A stretch of 64,000 bases of DNA. Source: JBBQWS01 sp038210415 (lineage in GTDB: Bacteria; Actinomycetota; Actinomycetes; Prado026). The DNA lies in NCBI GenBank assembly GCA_038210415.1, contig JBBQWS010000002.1, positions 1-64,000 of the forward strand, read 5' to 3'. Within the stretch, counting starts at the first letter, position 1; every line of letters begins with the position of its first letter. The notes beneath the pieces are model-generated. The model made no database searches, was not told the origin of the DNA, and worked only from the letters and a program-made list of their open reading frames with translations. This document shows positions 37,305-45,848 of the stretch, piece after piece. A program made the translations under genes and the position numbers.

Positions 37305-37322
37305 GGCGACCGCACCGGAGAA

Positions 37323-37352
37323 GAGGGCCCCCACCGCGAGGTGGGGGCCCTC
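37323..37352 (+). terminator. GNRA-capped terminator hairpin after the two-TM protein gene
   Basis: GAGGGCCCCCACC (37323-37335) pairs perfectly with 37340-37352 across a GCGA tetraloop, giving a 13-bp stem 18 bases after the stop codon. There is no T-run, as is usual in high-GC actinobacteria. Confidence 0.82.
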
Positions 37353-37464
37353 CCCGTGCCGCCGAACCCCTCGTGGCGTAAAGGCGTTGCAGCCCCTCAG
37401 GCAGCGAGGCAGTCTGAGTGCTCGGACGAAGCCCGGGCACGCGGACGAAGGAGGGAGGCCAGCG

Positions 37465-37698
37465 ATGGCCAGGATCGTGAACAGTGCACTGACAGCGAGC
37501 GCGCCCGCCGCGCTGACTCCGGCGGACCGGCGGCGCGGCGAACGTCGCCTGGCCCAGCGCCAGGCCCATAACCCGCTGCGCCGGGCCCGGCTCGGCTGCT
37601 GCTCCCACTGGGTGCTCGACCCGAGCGCCCGGGTGGGCGACTGGCTCTGGTGCGACGCCGACGGTGACCTCGGCCGCGTCTGCGAAGTCGCCGAATAG
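37465..37698 (+). CDS. Small hypothetical protein, basic with Cys/Trp-rich C-terminus
   Basis: A 77-residue protein from ATG 37465 preceded by GGAGGGAGG. The N-terminal half is Ala/Arg-rich (LTPADRRRGERRLAQRQA), and the C-terminal half is CCSHWVLDPSARVGDWLWCD with a further Cys. No family was recognised; the paired cysteines and tryptophans could mark a small metal-binding or beta-hairpin domain, which is speculation. The frame is open upstream to 37273 but that part covers a terminator, so it is not used. Confidence 0.5.
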   Translation: MARIVNSALTASAPAALTPADRRRGERRLAQRQAHNPLRRARLGCCSHWVLDPSARVGDWLWCDADGDLGRVCEVAE

Positions 37699-37755
37699 CT
37701 CCCGCCCCCGAGTAGCCCCTCCCCGAGAAGCCCCCTCCCCCGAAGGGGTGGCGGG

Positions 37756-39480
37756 TCAGTGGGCGGCGGGCCAGCTGGCTCCGGTGGCGACCTCGGCGAC
37801 GAACCGGACCGGGCTGCCGGCCGCCCACCACCCGGCGGTCCGCTGCAGCGCCCCTCGCAGCAGGTCCGCGGCCGCCGGAGCCGCCGCTTCCGGCACTTGC
37901 AGCAGCAGTTCGTCGTGCAGGCACAGGACGATCTCGCCACCGAGGTCGGCCAGCTCGGCCCGTACGGTCGCCGCCCACGCCTTGAACAGCTCGGCGGCGG
38001 CACCTTGCACCACCGCATTCCGCGCGTAGCGACCGTGCCCGGGCGACACCGGCGCGCCGCCGGAATCGCCGCCGGAATCGCCACCACCGAGCCGGATCAG
38101 GCGTCCCCCGTACGTCCGTAGGTCGCACCCGGTGCGGCCGGCCTCCTCCGCAGCGCGCAGGTAAGCCATCGCCACGGGGTACGCGCGGTCCATGTCACGG
38201 AGGGCGGCCCCTGCCGTCCCGGAGGTCTGCCCGTACATCGCCGCGAGGACCGCCACCTTCGCCGTCGGGCGATCGCAGCCGAGCGACGCGGCCACGGGTG
38301 CGTACATGTCGTCCTGCGCTGCCGCCCGGGCCAGCGCCGGGTCGCCCGACACCGCGGCCAGCACGCGCGGCTCGACCTGCCCGAGGTCCGCCCGCACGAG
38401 CAGGCAACCGGGTTCGGCGAGCACCGCTCCGCGCAGGTCGGCGGGCAGGTTGTGCAGCCCGGCCTGCGCGGTCATCCGGCCGGCGGCTGCGTCCGCCGAA
38501 CCCCAGGCGCCCCGCAGCCGGCCGTCGGCGCCGACCTGCCGGTCGAGCCAGTCCCAGCCGTACGTCGTGGCGATCCGCTCCGCCTTGCGCCAGGCGAGGA
38601 GCTCGGTCACCCCAGGTGTGGTGCCCGCGTGCGGCTCCAGCCGCCACGACCGGGTGTCGGGCAGGTCGAGGCCGACCCGGGCCAGCAGGACGCGCACCTG
38701 GGCCGGGTTCCGGAGGTCGACCGGCGGCCCGGGGAAGGCTGACCGCACGAGGTCGTCCCGCTGCGCCCGACGGACTGCCTCCTCGTCGGCGTCGGCCGGT
38801 CGGGGTCCGATCATCGACGTCAGCAGCCGGGTGGCCTCGGCGGGGTCGAGCGGGAGGCCACGCTGCTCGAGCTCGACTGCGAGCACCGCCGCGGCCGACT
38901 CCGCGTAGGCCGTCAGCAGGGCCAGCGGTGGCTGGCGGGGGATCGGACGCGGGTCCGGCAGGGACCGGAGCAACAGCTCCTGAGCCCCTTGGGTACGAAG
39001 AGTGAGCTCGGCCCACTCCTGCGCCGATGCCAGCGTCTCGGTCGCCCGACCATGCAGCCAGTCGCGGCTCAGGTGCCCGTCCCGACGGACCGGTTCGCCG
39101 TGCTCGCCGGCGAGGTCCAGCAGGTCGAGGGTGCGGCGCAGCGCGACCGGCTCGTCGAGACCCCCGGCCGCGGCCCACACTGCCGCGGGGTCGTCACGGC
39201 GCAGGCCGTGCGCCAGTCGACCGACCGCCCCGAGGTCCCAGCAGCTGCGTAGCTGGACTCCCGCAGCCACCAGCGGCGCTGCGGTCTGCCGGGCCGACCA
39301 CCAGGTCCAGCGCGGGTCGAGCTCGCCGAGCTCGGCCAGGATCTGTTCGGGTTGGTCGGTGGCCACCTGCCGGGCGGACGGTCCCCAGGCGAGCGCGAAG
39401 CCCTGGCCGGGGACGAGCACCAGGGCGACCGGCTCGCCACGTCGGACCCCCGCGAGGCTCAGCTCGTCGGCGAGGGTCAC
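37756..39480 (-). CDS. Actinobacterial PolA-like bifunctional 3'-5' exonuclease/DNA polymerase
   Basis: A 574-residue family A polymerase relative without a 5' nuclease domain. Polymerase motif A reads DLGQVEPRVLA (DYSQIELR in Pol I), the O-helix region is RPTAKVAVLAAMYGQ and motif C is CLHDELLLQVP, so the catalytic aspartates are kept. The N-terminal part stands where the proofreading domain would be but has no obvious DxE motif. A GGDSGGDSGG stretch near the fingers is coded by a short tandem DNA repeat. GTG 39480 is preferred to an in-frame TTG at 39495. Probably an accessory repair enzyme rather than the main Pol I. Confidence 0.85.
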   Translation of the reverse strand: MTLADELSLAGVRRGEPVALVLVPGQGFALAWGPSARQVATDQPEQILAELGELDPRWTWWSARQTAAPLVAAGVQLRSCWDLGAVGRLAHGLRRDDPAAVWAAAGGLDEPVALRRTLDLLDLAGEHGEPVRRDGHLSRDWLHGRATETLASAQEWAELTLRTQGAQELLLRSLPDPRPIPRQPPLALLTAYAESAAAVLAVELEQRGLPLDPAEATRLLTSMIGPRPADADEEAVRRAQRDDLVRSAFPGPPVDLRNPAQVRVLLARVGLDLPDTRSWRLEPHAGTTPGVTELLAWRKAERIATTYGWDWLDRQVGADGRLRGAWGSADAAAGRMTAQAGLHNLPADLRGAVLAEPGCLLVRADLGQVEPRVLAAVSGDPALARAAAQDDMYAPVAASLGCDRPTAKVAVLAAMYGQTSGTAGAALRDMDRAYPVAMAYLRAAEEAGRTGCDLRTYGGRLIRLGGGDSGGDSGGAPVSPGHGRYARNAVVQGAAAELFKAWAATVRAELADLGGEIVLCLHDELLLQVPEAAAPAAADLLRGALQRTAGWWAAGSPVRFVAEVATGASWPAAH

Positions 39481-39525
39481 ACGCCATTTTCGCAATCCCG
39501 CCGTCCGGCCGGGCGGCGGCGGGGA

Positions 39526-40443
39526 CTATCCCGCTGGGGGACCGTCCGGCCGCGGTTGCGAGGCGAGGTACCGCTCCAGCTCGGCCCCGAGCTCGTCGGC
39601 CGTCGGCATCTCGCTGCGGCCGGCCATGAGGTCGCCCCGGGCCTGCCCACCGGCGTAGGCGTCGTACTGCTCCTCCAGGCCGCGGACCACCGTCGAGATC
39701 TCCGCCGACTGCGCGATCTGCGCGTCGACGTCGGCTCGGACCGCCTCGTCGGCCAGGCGCAGCCCCTCCTCGGGGAGGGCGAGCCCGGTCAGCCGGGAGA
39801 CCGACTGGATCAGCGCCAGCGCCGCCGCCGGGTAGTCGGTGGAAGCGAGGTAGTGCGGCACGTTGACGGCGAAGCCGACGGCGTCGCGTCCGGCCTGCCC
39901 GAGGCGGTACTCCAGCAGGCTCCCCACACTCGCCGGCACCTGGACGGTGTCGACCCACGGTGTGTACCCGGACACGAGCTCGGGCCTGGTGGCGTGGGCC
40001 GTCATGCCGACGGGACGGGTGTGCGGCACCGCCATCGGGATCGCGTTCAGCCCGACCGTGACCCGTACCCCGAGCCGGTCGCTGAGCAGACGTACGGCCT
40101 CGACGAACCGCTCCCACGAGACGTCCGGCTCGGGTCCGTCGAGCATCAGGAAGGGAACACCGGCCTCGTCCTTGAGCAGGTGCACCGCGAGCTGAGGCGC
40201 GTCGTAGCTCTCCCAGTGGTCGCGGACGAACATCATCACCGGACGACGGGCCCGGTAGTCGAGCAGCGAGTCGACGTCGAACGACGCAATGATCCGGCTG
40301 TCAAGGGTGCGCAGAAGGTGCTCGCGGGCCAGTCGGGAGCCGCCACCGGCGTCGATGAACCCGGTCAGCGCCTGGATGAGCACCGGGCTGTTGAGGGCGG
40401 GTACGTCGTCGGCGAGGGTGTACAGGTCGGTCGGGTCGATCAC
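39526..40443 (-). CDS. PAC2 family protein (proteasome assembly chaperone-like)
   Basis: A 305-residue protein of the PAC2 family. LIQALTGFIDAGGGSRLAREHLL near the start, VRDHWESYDAPQLAVHLL, FLMLDGPEPDVSWERFVEAV and TVGLNAIPMAVPHTRP are typical, and the C-terminal 60 residues are a charged helix. In actinobacteria these proteins are widespread and their link with the proteasome is unproven. Start GTG 40443. It lies 45 bases upstream of the PolA-like gene on the same strand. Confidence 0.87.
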   Translation of the reverse strand: MIDPTDLYTLADDVPALNSPVLIQALTGFIDAGGGSRLAREHLLRTLDSRIIASFDVDSLLDYRARRPVMMFVRDHWESYDAPQLAVHLLKDEAGVPFLMLDGPEPDVSWERFVEAVRLLSDRLGVRVTVGLNAIPMAVPHTRPVGMTAHATRPELVSGYTPWVDTVQVPASVGSLLEYRLGQAGRDAVGFAVNVPHYLASTDYPAAALALIQSVSRLTGLALPEEGLRLADEAVRADVDAQIAQSAEISTVVRGLEEQYDAYAGGQARGDLMAGRSEMPTADELGAELERYLASQPRPDGPPAG

Positions 40444-40550
40444 TGCAGGCCTTTCTTCTCAGGTCACGCGTAGCACGGTAACGCCCGTACGTGTCCGGTT
40501 GCTTCCCGGCCGGGCCGACCCGGGCGCCCTCTCGCCTAGGGTGTCGGGGC

Positions 40551-41141
40551 ATGAGGACCTTCCGGGTCGCGGGCGCAGCCGACCGGGCTGCTGTCACGGC
40601 CACCATCTGCAGTGCCTTCGACCGCGACCCCGGCTGGGCCTGGCTCTTCGAGGACGACGAGCGCCGACAGCAGCAATACGCATCGTGGTGGGGCGTGTTC
40701 GTCGACGGCGCGCTGCGCTTCCCGTGGGTCCGCGTGACCGCGGGCTGCGAGGCGGTGGCGCTGTGGATCCCGCCAGGCGAGAGCGAGCTCACCGCCGAGT
40801 CCGAAGCTGAGCTGGACGGCCGGCTCGAGCAGCTGCTGGGCGCCGACGCACCTCGCGCCTTCGAGATGGTGCGCCGGTTCGAGGCGGTCAAGCCGGACGA
40901 GCCGTACTTCTACCTCAGCCTGTTCGGGACCCACGACGACCACCGCGGCAAGAGGTTGGGCATGGCGCTGCTCGCGGACAACCTCGCCGAGATCGATGCT
41001 CTGCACAGCCCGGCGTACCTCGAGTCGACGAACCCGGCCAACCTCGACCGGTACGCCGGGGTCGGCTTCGAGCCGCTGACCGAGTTCGCCGTCGCCGACG
41101 GCGGGCCGGTCGTGACGACGATGTGGCGGCCGGCTCGCTGA
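40551..41141 (+). CDS. GNAT family N-acetyltransferase
   Basis: A 196-residue Gcn5-like acetyltransferase. The acetyl-CoA-binding motif A is YLSLFGTHDDHRGKRLGMAL, and motif B ends AYLESTNPANLDRYAGVGFE. The N-terminus AADRAAVTATICSAFDRDPGWAWLF is that of the family often annotated with puromycin-type or general small-molecule acetyltransferases. Substrate unknown. The ATG at 40551 fits the domain start. It converges on the next gene with a small palindrome between the two. Confidence 0.85.
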   Translation: MRTFRVAGAADRAAVTATICSAFDRDPGWAWLFEDDERRQQQYASWWGVFVDGALRFPWVRVTAGCEAVALWIPPGESELTAESEAELDGRLEQLLGADAPRAFEMVRRFEAVKPDEPYFYLSLFGTHDDHRGKRLGMALLADNLAEIDALHSPAYLESTNPANLDRYAGVGFEPLTEFAVADGGPVVTTMWRPAR

Positions 41142-41158
41142 CCTGCGGTGCCGCAGGT
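41141..41158. terminator. Short palindrome between convergent genes
   Basis: ACCTGCGGTGCCGCAGGT is a perfect inverted repeat filling the 16 bases between the acetyltransferase stop and the convergent stop. Stem of about 7 bp with a 4-base loop. It may act as a compact bidirectional terminator. Confidence 0.5.
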
Positions 41159-41571
41159 CACGGAGCGAACGGCTCGCCGGTCACGAGGTGCAGCAGGGCC
41201 AGCCCGTACGCCTCGACGGCGTCGGCGGCCTCGATCCGGATCTCCTGGCCGCCGACCCGCAGCGCCACGGTGTAGCGGCTGCCGTCGGCCTCCAGACGCA
41301 GGAACGTCCCGCGAAGCAATTCTCGCAACTGGCCCTCGGTGGGCAGCCACAGCGCCTCGTGGAGCTCGACCGCGTCCAGGGCCCACTCGACGGCGCCGTT
41401 GAATCCCAGCACCGTGGTGGAGCCGACGTCGTGCGTCTCGACCGAGAGGTCGCTGAGGACGAAGACCTCGTCGTCCATGTCGCGGTGCGGCAGGACGAAG
41501 CGGTCACCGCGAGCCGGGTACCAGCGCACGCCCGATGAGCGCAGCCGCAAGGCCAGTCCGACTGAGATCAC
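41158..41571 (-). CDS. Actinobacterial hypothetical protein, about 137 residues
   Basis: From GTG 41571 the protein opens ISVGLALRLRSSGVRWYPARGDRF and continues FVLPHRDMDDEVFVLSDLSVE, AVEWALDAVELHEALWLPTE, and ADAVEAYGLALLHLVTGE. This alpha/beta pattern recurs as a conserved actinobacterial hypothetical protein, with no catalytic motif. The frame is open to 41658 but the extra N-terminus is low-complexity. Function unknown. Confidence 0.65.
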   Translation of the reverse strand: MISVGLALRLRSSGVRWYPARGDRFVLPHRDMDDEVFVLSDLSVETHDVGSTTVLGFNGAVEWALDAVELHEALWLPTEGQLRELLRGTFLRLEADGSRYTVALRVGGQEIRIEAADAVEAYGLALLHLVTGEPFAP

Positions 41572-41781
41572 GGCACCATCTTGGAGGATGCAGGAGCAAC
41601 CCACCCGCCTCCCGGGGAATGCGGTGTGGCGGCGTGGTGTTCCGTCAGCGTCCACCACGTTAAGGTGGAATCGATTCGTTCCGATGAACCACCGACGCGA
41701 CCGCGCCGCCCGTGACTACTCCCCGGGTGCGCACGCGCTGAGCGGCTGGCCGACGGAACCCCTTTCTTTGAAGGATTTGAG

Positions 41782-42048
41782 ATGAGTACCAACACCCTGA
41801 TCACCCATACCCGACCGGAGTTCCTGGTCCTGCTGGACCAGGCGAACCAGGCGCACGCCGCCCTGGACTCCCACGACCCGAAGGATCCGGCGGCCGCGTC
41901 AGCGCTGGCCGCCTGGACCGGAGCCTGTCTCCGGCTGGTCACCAGCATCAGCAACCGCTCCGAGGCACTCGCCCTGGACGGCCTCGACGGCCGTAGCAGT
42001 GACGACTGGATCCGCTACCTGTTGTCCCTCGGCATCACCCAGGACTGA
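41782..42048 (+). CDS. Small hypothetical helical protein (88 residues)
   Basis: ATG 41782 is preceded by GAAGGATTTGAG, a good ribosome site. The protein is mostly helical with LVLLDQANQAHAALDSHDP, SALAAWTGACLRLVTSISN and a C-terminal DDWIRYLLSLGIT. No family recognised and no membrane segment. The 210 bases upstream are non-coding and presumably hold its promoter; I see no recognisable site in them. Confidence 0.55.
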   Translation: MSTNTLITHTRPEFLVLLDQANQAHAALDSHDPKDPAAASALAAWTGACLRLVTSISNRSEALALDGLDGRSSDDWIRYLLSLGITQD

Positions 42049-42129
42049 CCCGCCGAGGCTTCACGAGGAGTTAACGGCGCCGTAGCCGCGTAGGCACCCT
42101 CCCCGCCGATGGTGGGAAGGGTCGCCACC

Positions 42130-42387
42130 GTGGCGGCCGCGCAGCGAACGGACGTGATCCCCTTGACCGACGAACGGATGTCCCGGCGCGAGGCACGCGC
42201 CATCGCCGAAGCCTGGGCCCGGGTCGACGAGCCCGACGTACGGGTCGACCTGACCCTCGAGCCGGTCGACGACGGCTTCGTCGTCGAGTCGGTCGTCTAC
42301 TTCCGGGACGACCCGTACGAAGCGGTCGGCCGGGCGTCGGCGCACATCGCCTCGGACGGTCGGCTGGAGAAGCTGACGGCAGCCTAG
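42130..42387 (+). CDS. Small hypothetical protein (85 residues)
   Basis: From GTG 42130, which has GGGAAGG about nine bases upstream, better than the ATG at 42109. The sequence MSRREARAIAEAWARVDEPD, VRVDLTLEPVDDGFVVESVV and DDPYEAVGRASAHIASDGRL suggests a small alpha-beta fold with a beta-hairpin. No family recognised. It ends 11 bases before the alcohol dehydrogenase gene and is probably co-transcribed with it. Confidence 0.5.
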   Translation: MAAAQRTDVIPLTDERMSRREARAIAEAWARVDEPDVRVDLTLEPVDDGFVVESVVYFRDDPYEAVGRASAHIASDGRLEKLTAA

Positions 42388-42398
42388 GCTCGCTGCCC

Positions 42399-43457
42399 AT
42401 GCGGGCACTTCGGTTCGACAGCTTTGGCGGCCGGCCCTTCGTCAGCGACGAGGCGGACCCGGTCGCAGACGACCACGGCGCGGTGATCCGGGTCGAGGCC
42501 ACCGGCCTGTGCCGCAGTGACTGGCACGGGTGGATGGGCCACGACCCGGACATCGCGCTTCCGCATGTCCCGGGCCACGAGCTCGCCGGGGTCGTCGACT
42601 CCGTCGGGGCCGCCGTGACCAGGTTCCGGCCGGGCGACCGGGTCACTGTCCCGTTCGTTCTCGCCTGCGGGCGGTGCGCGATGTGCCTGGCCGGCGAGCA
42701 ACAGGTCTGCGACGACCAGAAGCAGCCCGGTTTCACGCAGTGGGGCTCGTTCGCCGAGCTGGTCCGGATCGACCGGGCCGACCTCAACCTCGTCGTCCTG
42801 CCCGAGTCCATGTCGTTCGACTCCGCCGCCGGGCTCGGTTGCCGTTTCGCCACCGCCTTCCGGGCCGTTCGGGTCCACGGCGCCGTCCAGCGGGGCCAGT
42901 GGGTGGCGGTCCTCGGGTGCGGCGGTGTCGGGCTGTCAGCGGTCATGATCGCCGTGGCCGCGGGGGCTCGGGTCGTCGCGGTGGACGTCGTCGCCACGGC
43001 GCTCGACCTGGCCCGCGACCTAGGGGCCGACGCTCTGGTCACCGCAGTCCCCGGCCCGGCCTCCGCGGAGCGTGTCGCGGACCAGATCCGTTCGCTCACC
43101 GGTGGTGGCGCGCACGTGGGGATCGACGCACTCGGCTCGTCCGACACCTGTGTCGCCTCGATCCTGGGACTGCGCAAGCGCGGGCGGCACGTCCAGGTCG
43201 GACTGCTGCCGCCGGAGAACGGTCGGCCGCCGGTTCCCATGGACCAGGTGCTCGCACGAGAGCTGGAACTCGTGGGAAGTCACGGGATGGCCGCGCGTGC
43301 CTATCCGGCGATGCTCGCCGAGATCGCGTCCGGGGCGCTGCGGCCCGACCGGCTCGTGACCCGGACGATCGGGCTGGCCGAGGCCGCGGCAGCGTTGGTG
43401 GCGCTCAGCTCGGGCACCGAGCCCGGCGTGACCGTGGTCGTCCCGGGCCGGGCGTAG
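42399..43457 (+). CDS. Zinc-dependent alcohol dehydrogenase (MDR family)
   Basis: A 352-residue medium-chain dehydrogenase. Catalytic zinc ligands are in GLCRSDWHGW and the GHELAGVV motif; the structural zinc lobe is CGRCAMCLAGEQQVC with four cysteines. The cofactor site is GCGGVGLSAVMIAVAAGARVVAVD, where the Asp favours NAD. Substrate is unknown. ATG 42399 lies 11 bases after the small gene upstream. Confidence 0.9.
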   Translation: MRALRFDSFGGRPFVSDEADPVADDHGAVIRVEATGLCRSDWHGWMGHDPDIALPHVPGHELAGVVDSVGAAVTRFRPGDRVTVPFVLACGRCAMCLAGEQQVCDDQKQPGFTQWGSFAELVRIDRADLNLVVLPESMSFDSAAGLGCRFATAFRAVRVHGAVQRGQWVAVLGCGGVGLSAVMIAVAAGARVVAVDVVATALDLARDLGADALVTAVPGPASAERVADQIRSLTGGGAHVGIDALGSSDTCVASILGLRKRGRHVQVGLLPPENGRPPVPMDQVLARELELVGSHGMAARAYPAMLAEIASGALRPDRLVTRTIGLAEAAAALVALSSGTEPGVTVVVPGRA

Positions 43458-43499
43458 TGGAGGCCTCCGGATGGTCCCGTCAGGTGGGAGACTGGAGGC

Positions 43500-43691
43500 A
43501 TGTCCAAGAACCCAGCCGACCAGCCCGCAGCCGAGGACGACGTCCGGGCCAAGTTCCGCGAGGCCCTCGCCCGTAAGAACGGCAAGGGTGGCCCCGGCTC
43601 CGAAGGCTCTGCCGAGGGCGGCAACAAAGCGTCCGGCGCGACGAGCAACAACAAGGTGCACCGCGAGTTCCGCCGCAAGTCCGGCGGCTGA
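43500..43691 (+). CDS. DUF5302 family small protein
   Basis: A 63-residue hydrophilic protein: DVRAKFREALARKNGK, a Gly/Ser-rich middle, and the basic C-terminus NNKVHREFRRKSGG. This start and tail identify the DUF5302 family, common in actinobacteria, of unknown function, probably disordered and nucleic-acid-contacting by charge (inference). Overlaps nothing; the next gene converges 3 bases away. Confidence 0.82.
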   Translation: MSKNPADQPAAEDDVRAKFREALARKNGKGGPGSEGSAEGGNKASGATSNNKVHREFRRKSGG

Positions 43692-43694
43692 CGC

Positions 43695-44018
43695 TCAGGT
43701 CGGCGTCGCTTCCTGCGCCACCTCGAACGCCCAGATCGTCGAACCGGTCGCGGCGCGCTCCTCGCCCGCCGGACGTGAGCTAGCCTGCGCGTGCCCGGCG
43801 GCGAACGACTGGTCCGCCGTCCACGCGTCGAAGTCGGCCTTGCTGCTCCAGCGGGTGTAGACCAGGTAGTCGGAGGTGCCCGACACCGGCCGGAGCAGCT
43901 CGAACTTCTCGAATCCTCGGGCGCGCTCGACGCTGCCCTGCCGGGCGGCGAAACGCTCCTCCAGCACCGAGCCGCGTCCCTCGGGTACCGACAGGACGTT
44001 GATCGCGACGTATGCCAT
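43695..44018 (-). CDS. Antibiotic biosynthesis monooxygenase (ABM) domain protein
   Basis: A 107-residue dimeric ferredoxin-like-fold protein. NVLSVPEGRGSVLEERFAAR, FEKFELLRPVSGTSDYLVYT and RWSSKADFDAWTADQSF match the ABM family, close to heme-degrading or quinol-monooxygenase-like members. A catalytic role is not evident; the canonical heme-binding His of MhuD is not clearly placed. ATG 44018, divergent by 36 bases from the DUF445 gene. Confidence 0.85.
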   Translation of the reverse strand: MAYVAINVLSVPEGRGSVLEERFAARQGSVERARGFEKFELLRPVSGTSDYLVYTRWSSKADFDAWTADQSFAAGHAQASSRPAGEERAATGSTIWAFEVAQEATPT

Positions 44019-44054
44019 GCGGTCATCTTGCCCCGAGCCAGACAGAATCACCCG

Positions 44055-45341
44055 GTGACCACGATGACGGCGCCCGCTCCGCTGACCGATGCCGACCTGG
44101 ACCGGCGGACCCGACTTCGCCGGATGAAGTCCGTCGCGACCGCCCTGCTGGTCGTCGCGGCGGTCGTCTACCTCGTCACGCTGAGGGTCCAGACGGCCGT
44201 CGGAGCGTCGGCGCCGACCTGGCTCGGCTACCTGCGTTCGGCCGCGGAGGCCGGCATGGTGGGCGGGCTCGCAGACTGGTTCGCGGTGACCGCGCTGTTC
44301 CGCCGGCCGCTCGGGCTGCCCATCCCGCACACGGCGATCATCCCCACCCGCAAGGACGCCATCGGCGAGAGCCTCGGCGACTTCGTGGGCACCAACTTCT
44401 TGTCCGAGCCGGTAGTGCGCGGGCGGCTCGCAAGCGCGGAGATCTCCCGCCGGGTCGGCAGCTGGCTGGCCAGGCCCTCGAACGCGGAACGCGTCGCCCA
44501 AGAGGTCGCGGTCGCCCTCCGGGGTGCGATCGGGGTCCTCAGTGACGACGACGTGCAGGCGGTCATCGAGCACGCGGTGGTGCGTCGCCTCGCCGGCGTT
44601 CCCGTCGGCCCGTCGTTGGGGCGGTTGCTCGACGGGCTGGTCCGCGACGGTTCGCATCACGGAGTGGTCGACCTCGTGGTCGACAACACACACACCTGGC
44701 TGCTCGACCACCGGCAGACAGTGATCGACGTCGTGGCGCGACAGGCGCCGACCTGGTCGCCACGATTCGTGGACGAACGCATCGCCGAACGCGTCTATGC
44801 AGAGGTCCTGCGCGTGGCCGGGGAGGTCCGGGCCGACCCGGTGCACCCGTTGCGCCGTTCCCTGGACGACTTCCTCGTGTCGTTCGCCGAGAGCCTTCGC
44901 ACCGACCCCGTCGTCGGCGCCCGCGTCGACGAGATCAAGGCTCGGCTCCTGGACCACCCCGATGTGCACCGGGCTGTTGCGGAGGTCGGCGGCACGTTGC
45001 GCCGGCTGCTCCTCGAGGCCGTCGACGACCCCGGCAGCGAGCTCCGGCTGCGCGCGGTGGCTGCGCTACGCGGGTTCGGTCAGCGGCTTGTGGAGGACCC
45101 CGAGCTGCGCAGCAAGCTCGACGGCTGGATGGGCGACTCCGCCGCCTACGTCGTCCGCTCCTACCGGCCCGAGATCACGACGGTGATCACCGATACCGTC
45201 GAGCGTTGGGACGGGGCGGAGACCTCGCGCCGGATCGAGATCCAGGTGGGGCGCGACCTGCAGTTCATCCGGATCAACGGCACCGTGGTCGGCGCCCTGG
45301 CCGGAATCGCGATCCATGCCATCTCCCAGCTAGCGACCTGA
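44055..45341 (+). CDS. DUF445 family membrane protein
   Basis: A 428-residue protein with one N-terminal membrane segment (ATALLVVAAVVYLVTL) and a second near the C-terminus (GALAGIAIHAISQL). GMVGGLADWFAVTALFRRPLGLPIPHTAIIP is the DUF445 signature. Between lies a long helical cytoplasmic or periplasmic region. Known only as an envelope protein family. GTG 44055 or ATG 44064 can start it. The next gene begins 6 bases after the stop. Confidence 0.88.
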   Translation: MTTMTAPAPLTDADLDRRTRLRRMKSVATALLVVAAVVYLVTLRVQTAVGASAPTWLGYLRSAAEAGMVGGLADWFAVTALFRRPLGLPIPHTAIIPTRKDAIGESLGDFVGTNFLSEPVVRGRLASAEISRRVGSWLARPSNAERVAQEVAVALRGAIGVLSDDDVQAVIEHAVVRRLAGVPVGPSLGRLLDGLVRDGSHHGVVDLVVDNTHTWLLDHRQTVIDVVARQAPTWSPRFVDERIAERVYAEVLRVAGEVRADPVHPLRRSLDDFLVSFAESLRTDPVVGARVDEIKARLLDHPDVHRAVAEVGGTLRRLLLEAVDDPGSELRLRAVAALRGFGQRLVEDPELRSKLDGWMGDSAAYVVRSYRPEITTVITDTVERWDGAETSRRIEIQVGRDLQFIRINGTVVGALAGIAIHAISQLAT

Positions 45342-45347
45342 GGAACC

Positions 45348-45848
45348 ATGACCGAGAGCGCCGCACCCACGCCGCAGACCACCGGCGGCTTCAGCCCGGA
45401 CGAGCTGCTCGCCCAGGAGGAGGCCCTCGTGCTGCCTTCCTTCAGTCGTGACGATGCCATCGACCTCGGGGTGGCGGCGCTGACCCTGGCCACCGAGCGG
45501 GCCCTGCCCGTCGTCATCGAGATCCGCGACCTCGAACAGGTGCTGTTCCGGGCGGCGCTTCCGGGCAGCAGCGTCGCCAACGACTCCTGGATCGCGCGCA
45601 AGACCAGGGTGGTCGAGGAGTTCGGGCACTCCAGCCTGTACGAGCGGGTCCGGCACGAGGCTGCCGGGACGACGTTCGCCGAGGCGACCGGACTGTCGGA
45701 GGACGACTACGCGGCGCACGGCGGGGGCTTCCCGGTGGTGGTCGAGGGGGCCGGCCGACGAGGCGTGATGGTCGTGTCGGGGCTGCCCCAGGTGGCCGAC
45801 CACGAGCTCGTCGTCGAGATCCTGCGGGCTCATCTGGAAACTTCTTGA
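45348..45848 (+). CDS. UPF0303/HbpS-like (GlcG fold) protein
   Basis: A 166-residue protein of the GlcG/HbpS fold, UPF0303 branch. LVLPSFSRDDAIDLGVAALT, PVVIEIRDLEQVLFRAALPG, NDSWIARKTRVVEEFGHSSLY and HGGGFPVVVEGAGRRGVMVV are family hallmarks. HbpS binds heme, while UPF0303 members are uncharacterised. Coupled by 6-base spacing to the DUF445 gene. An unusually long non-coding region follows. Confidence 0.85.
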   Translation: MTESAAPTPQTTGGFSPDELLAQEEALVLPSFSRDDAIDLGVAALTLATERALPVVIEIRDLEQVLFRAALPGSSVANDSWIARKTRVVEEFGHSSLYERVRHEAAGTTFAEATGLSEDDYAAHGGGFPVVVEGAGRRGVMVVSGLPQVADHELVVEILRAHLETS

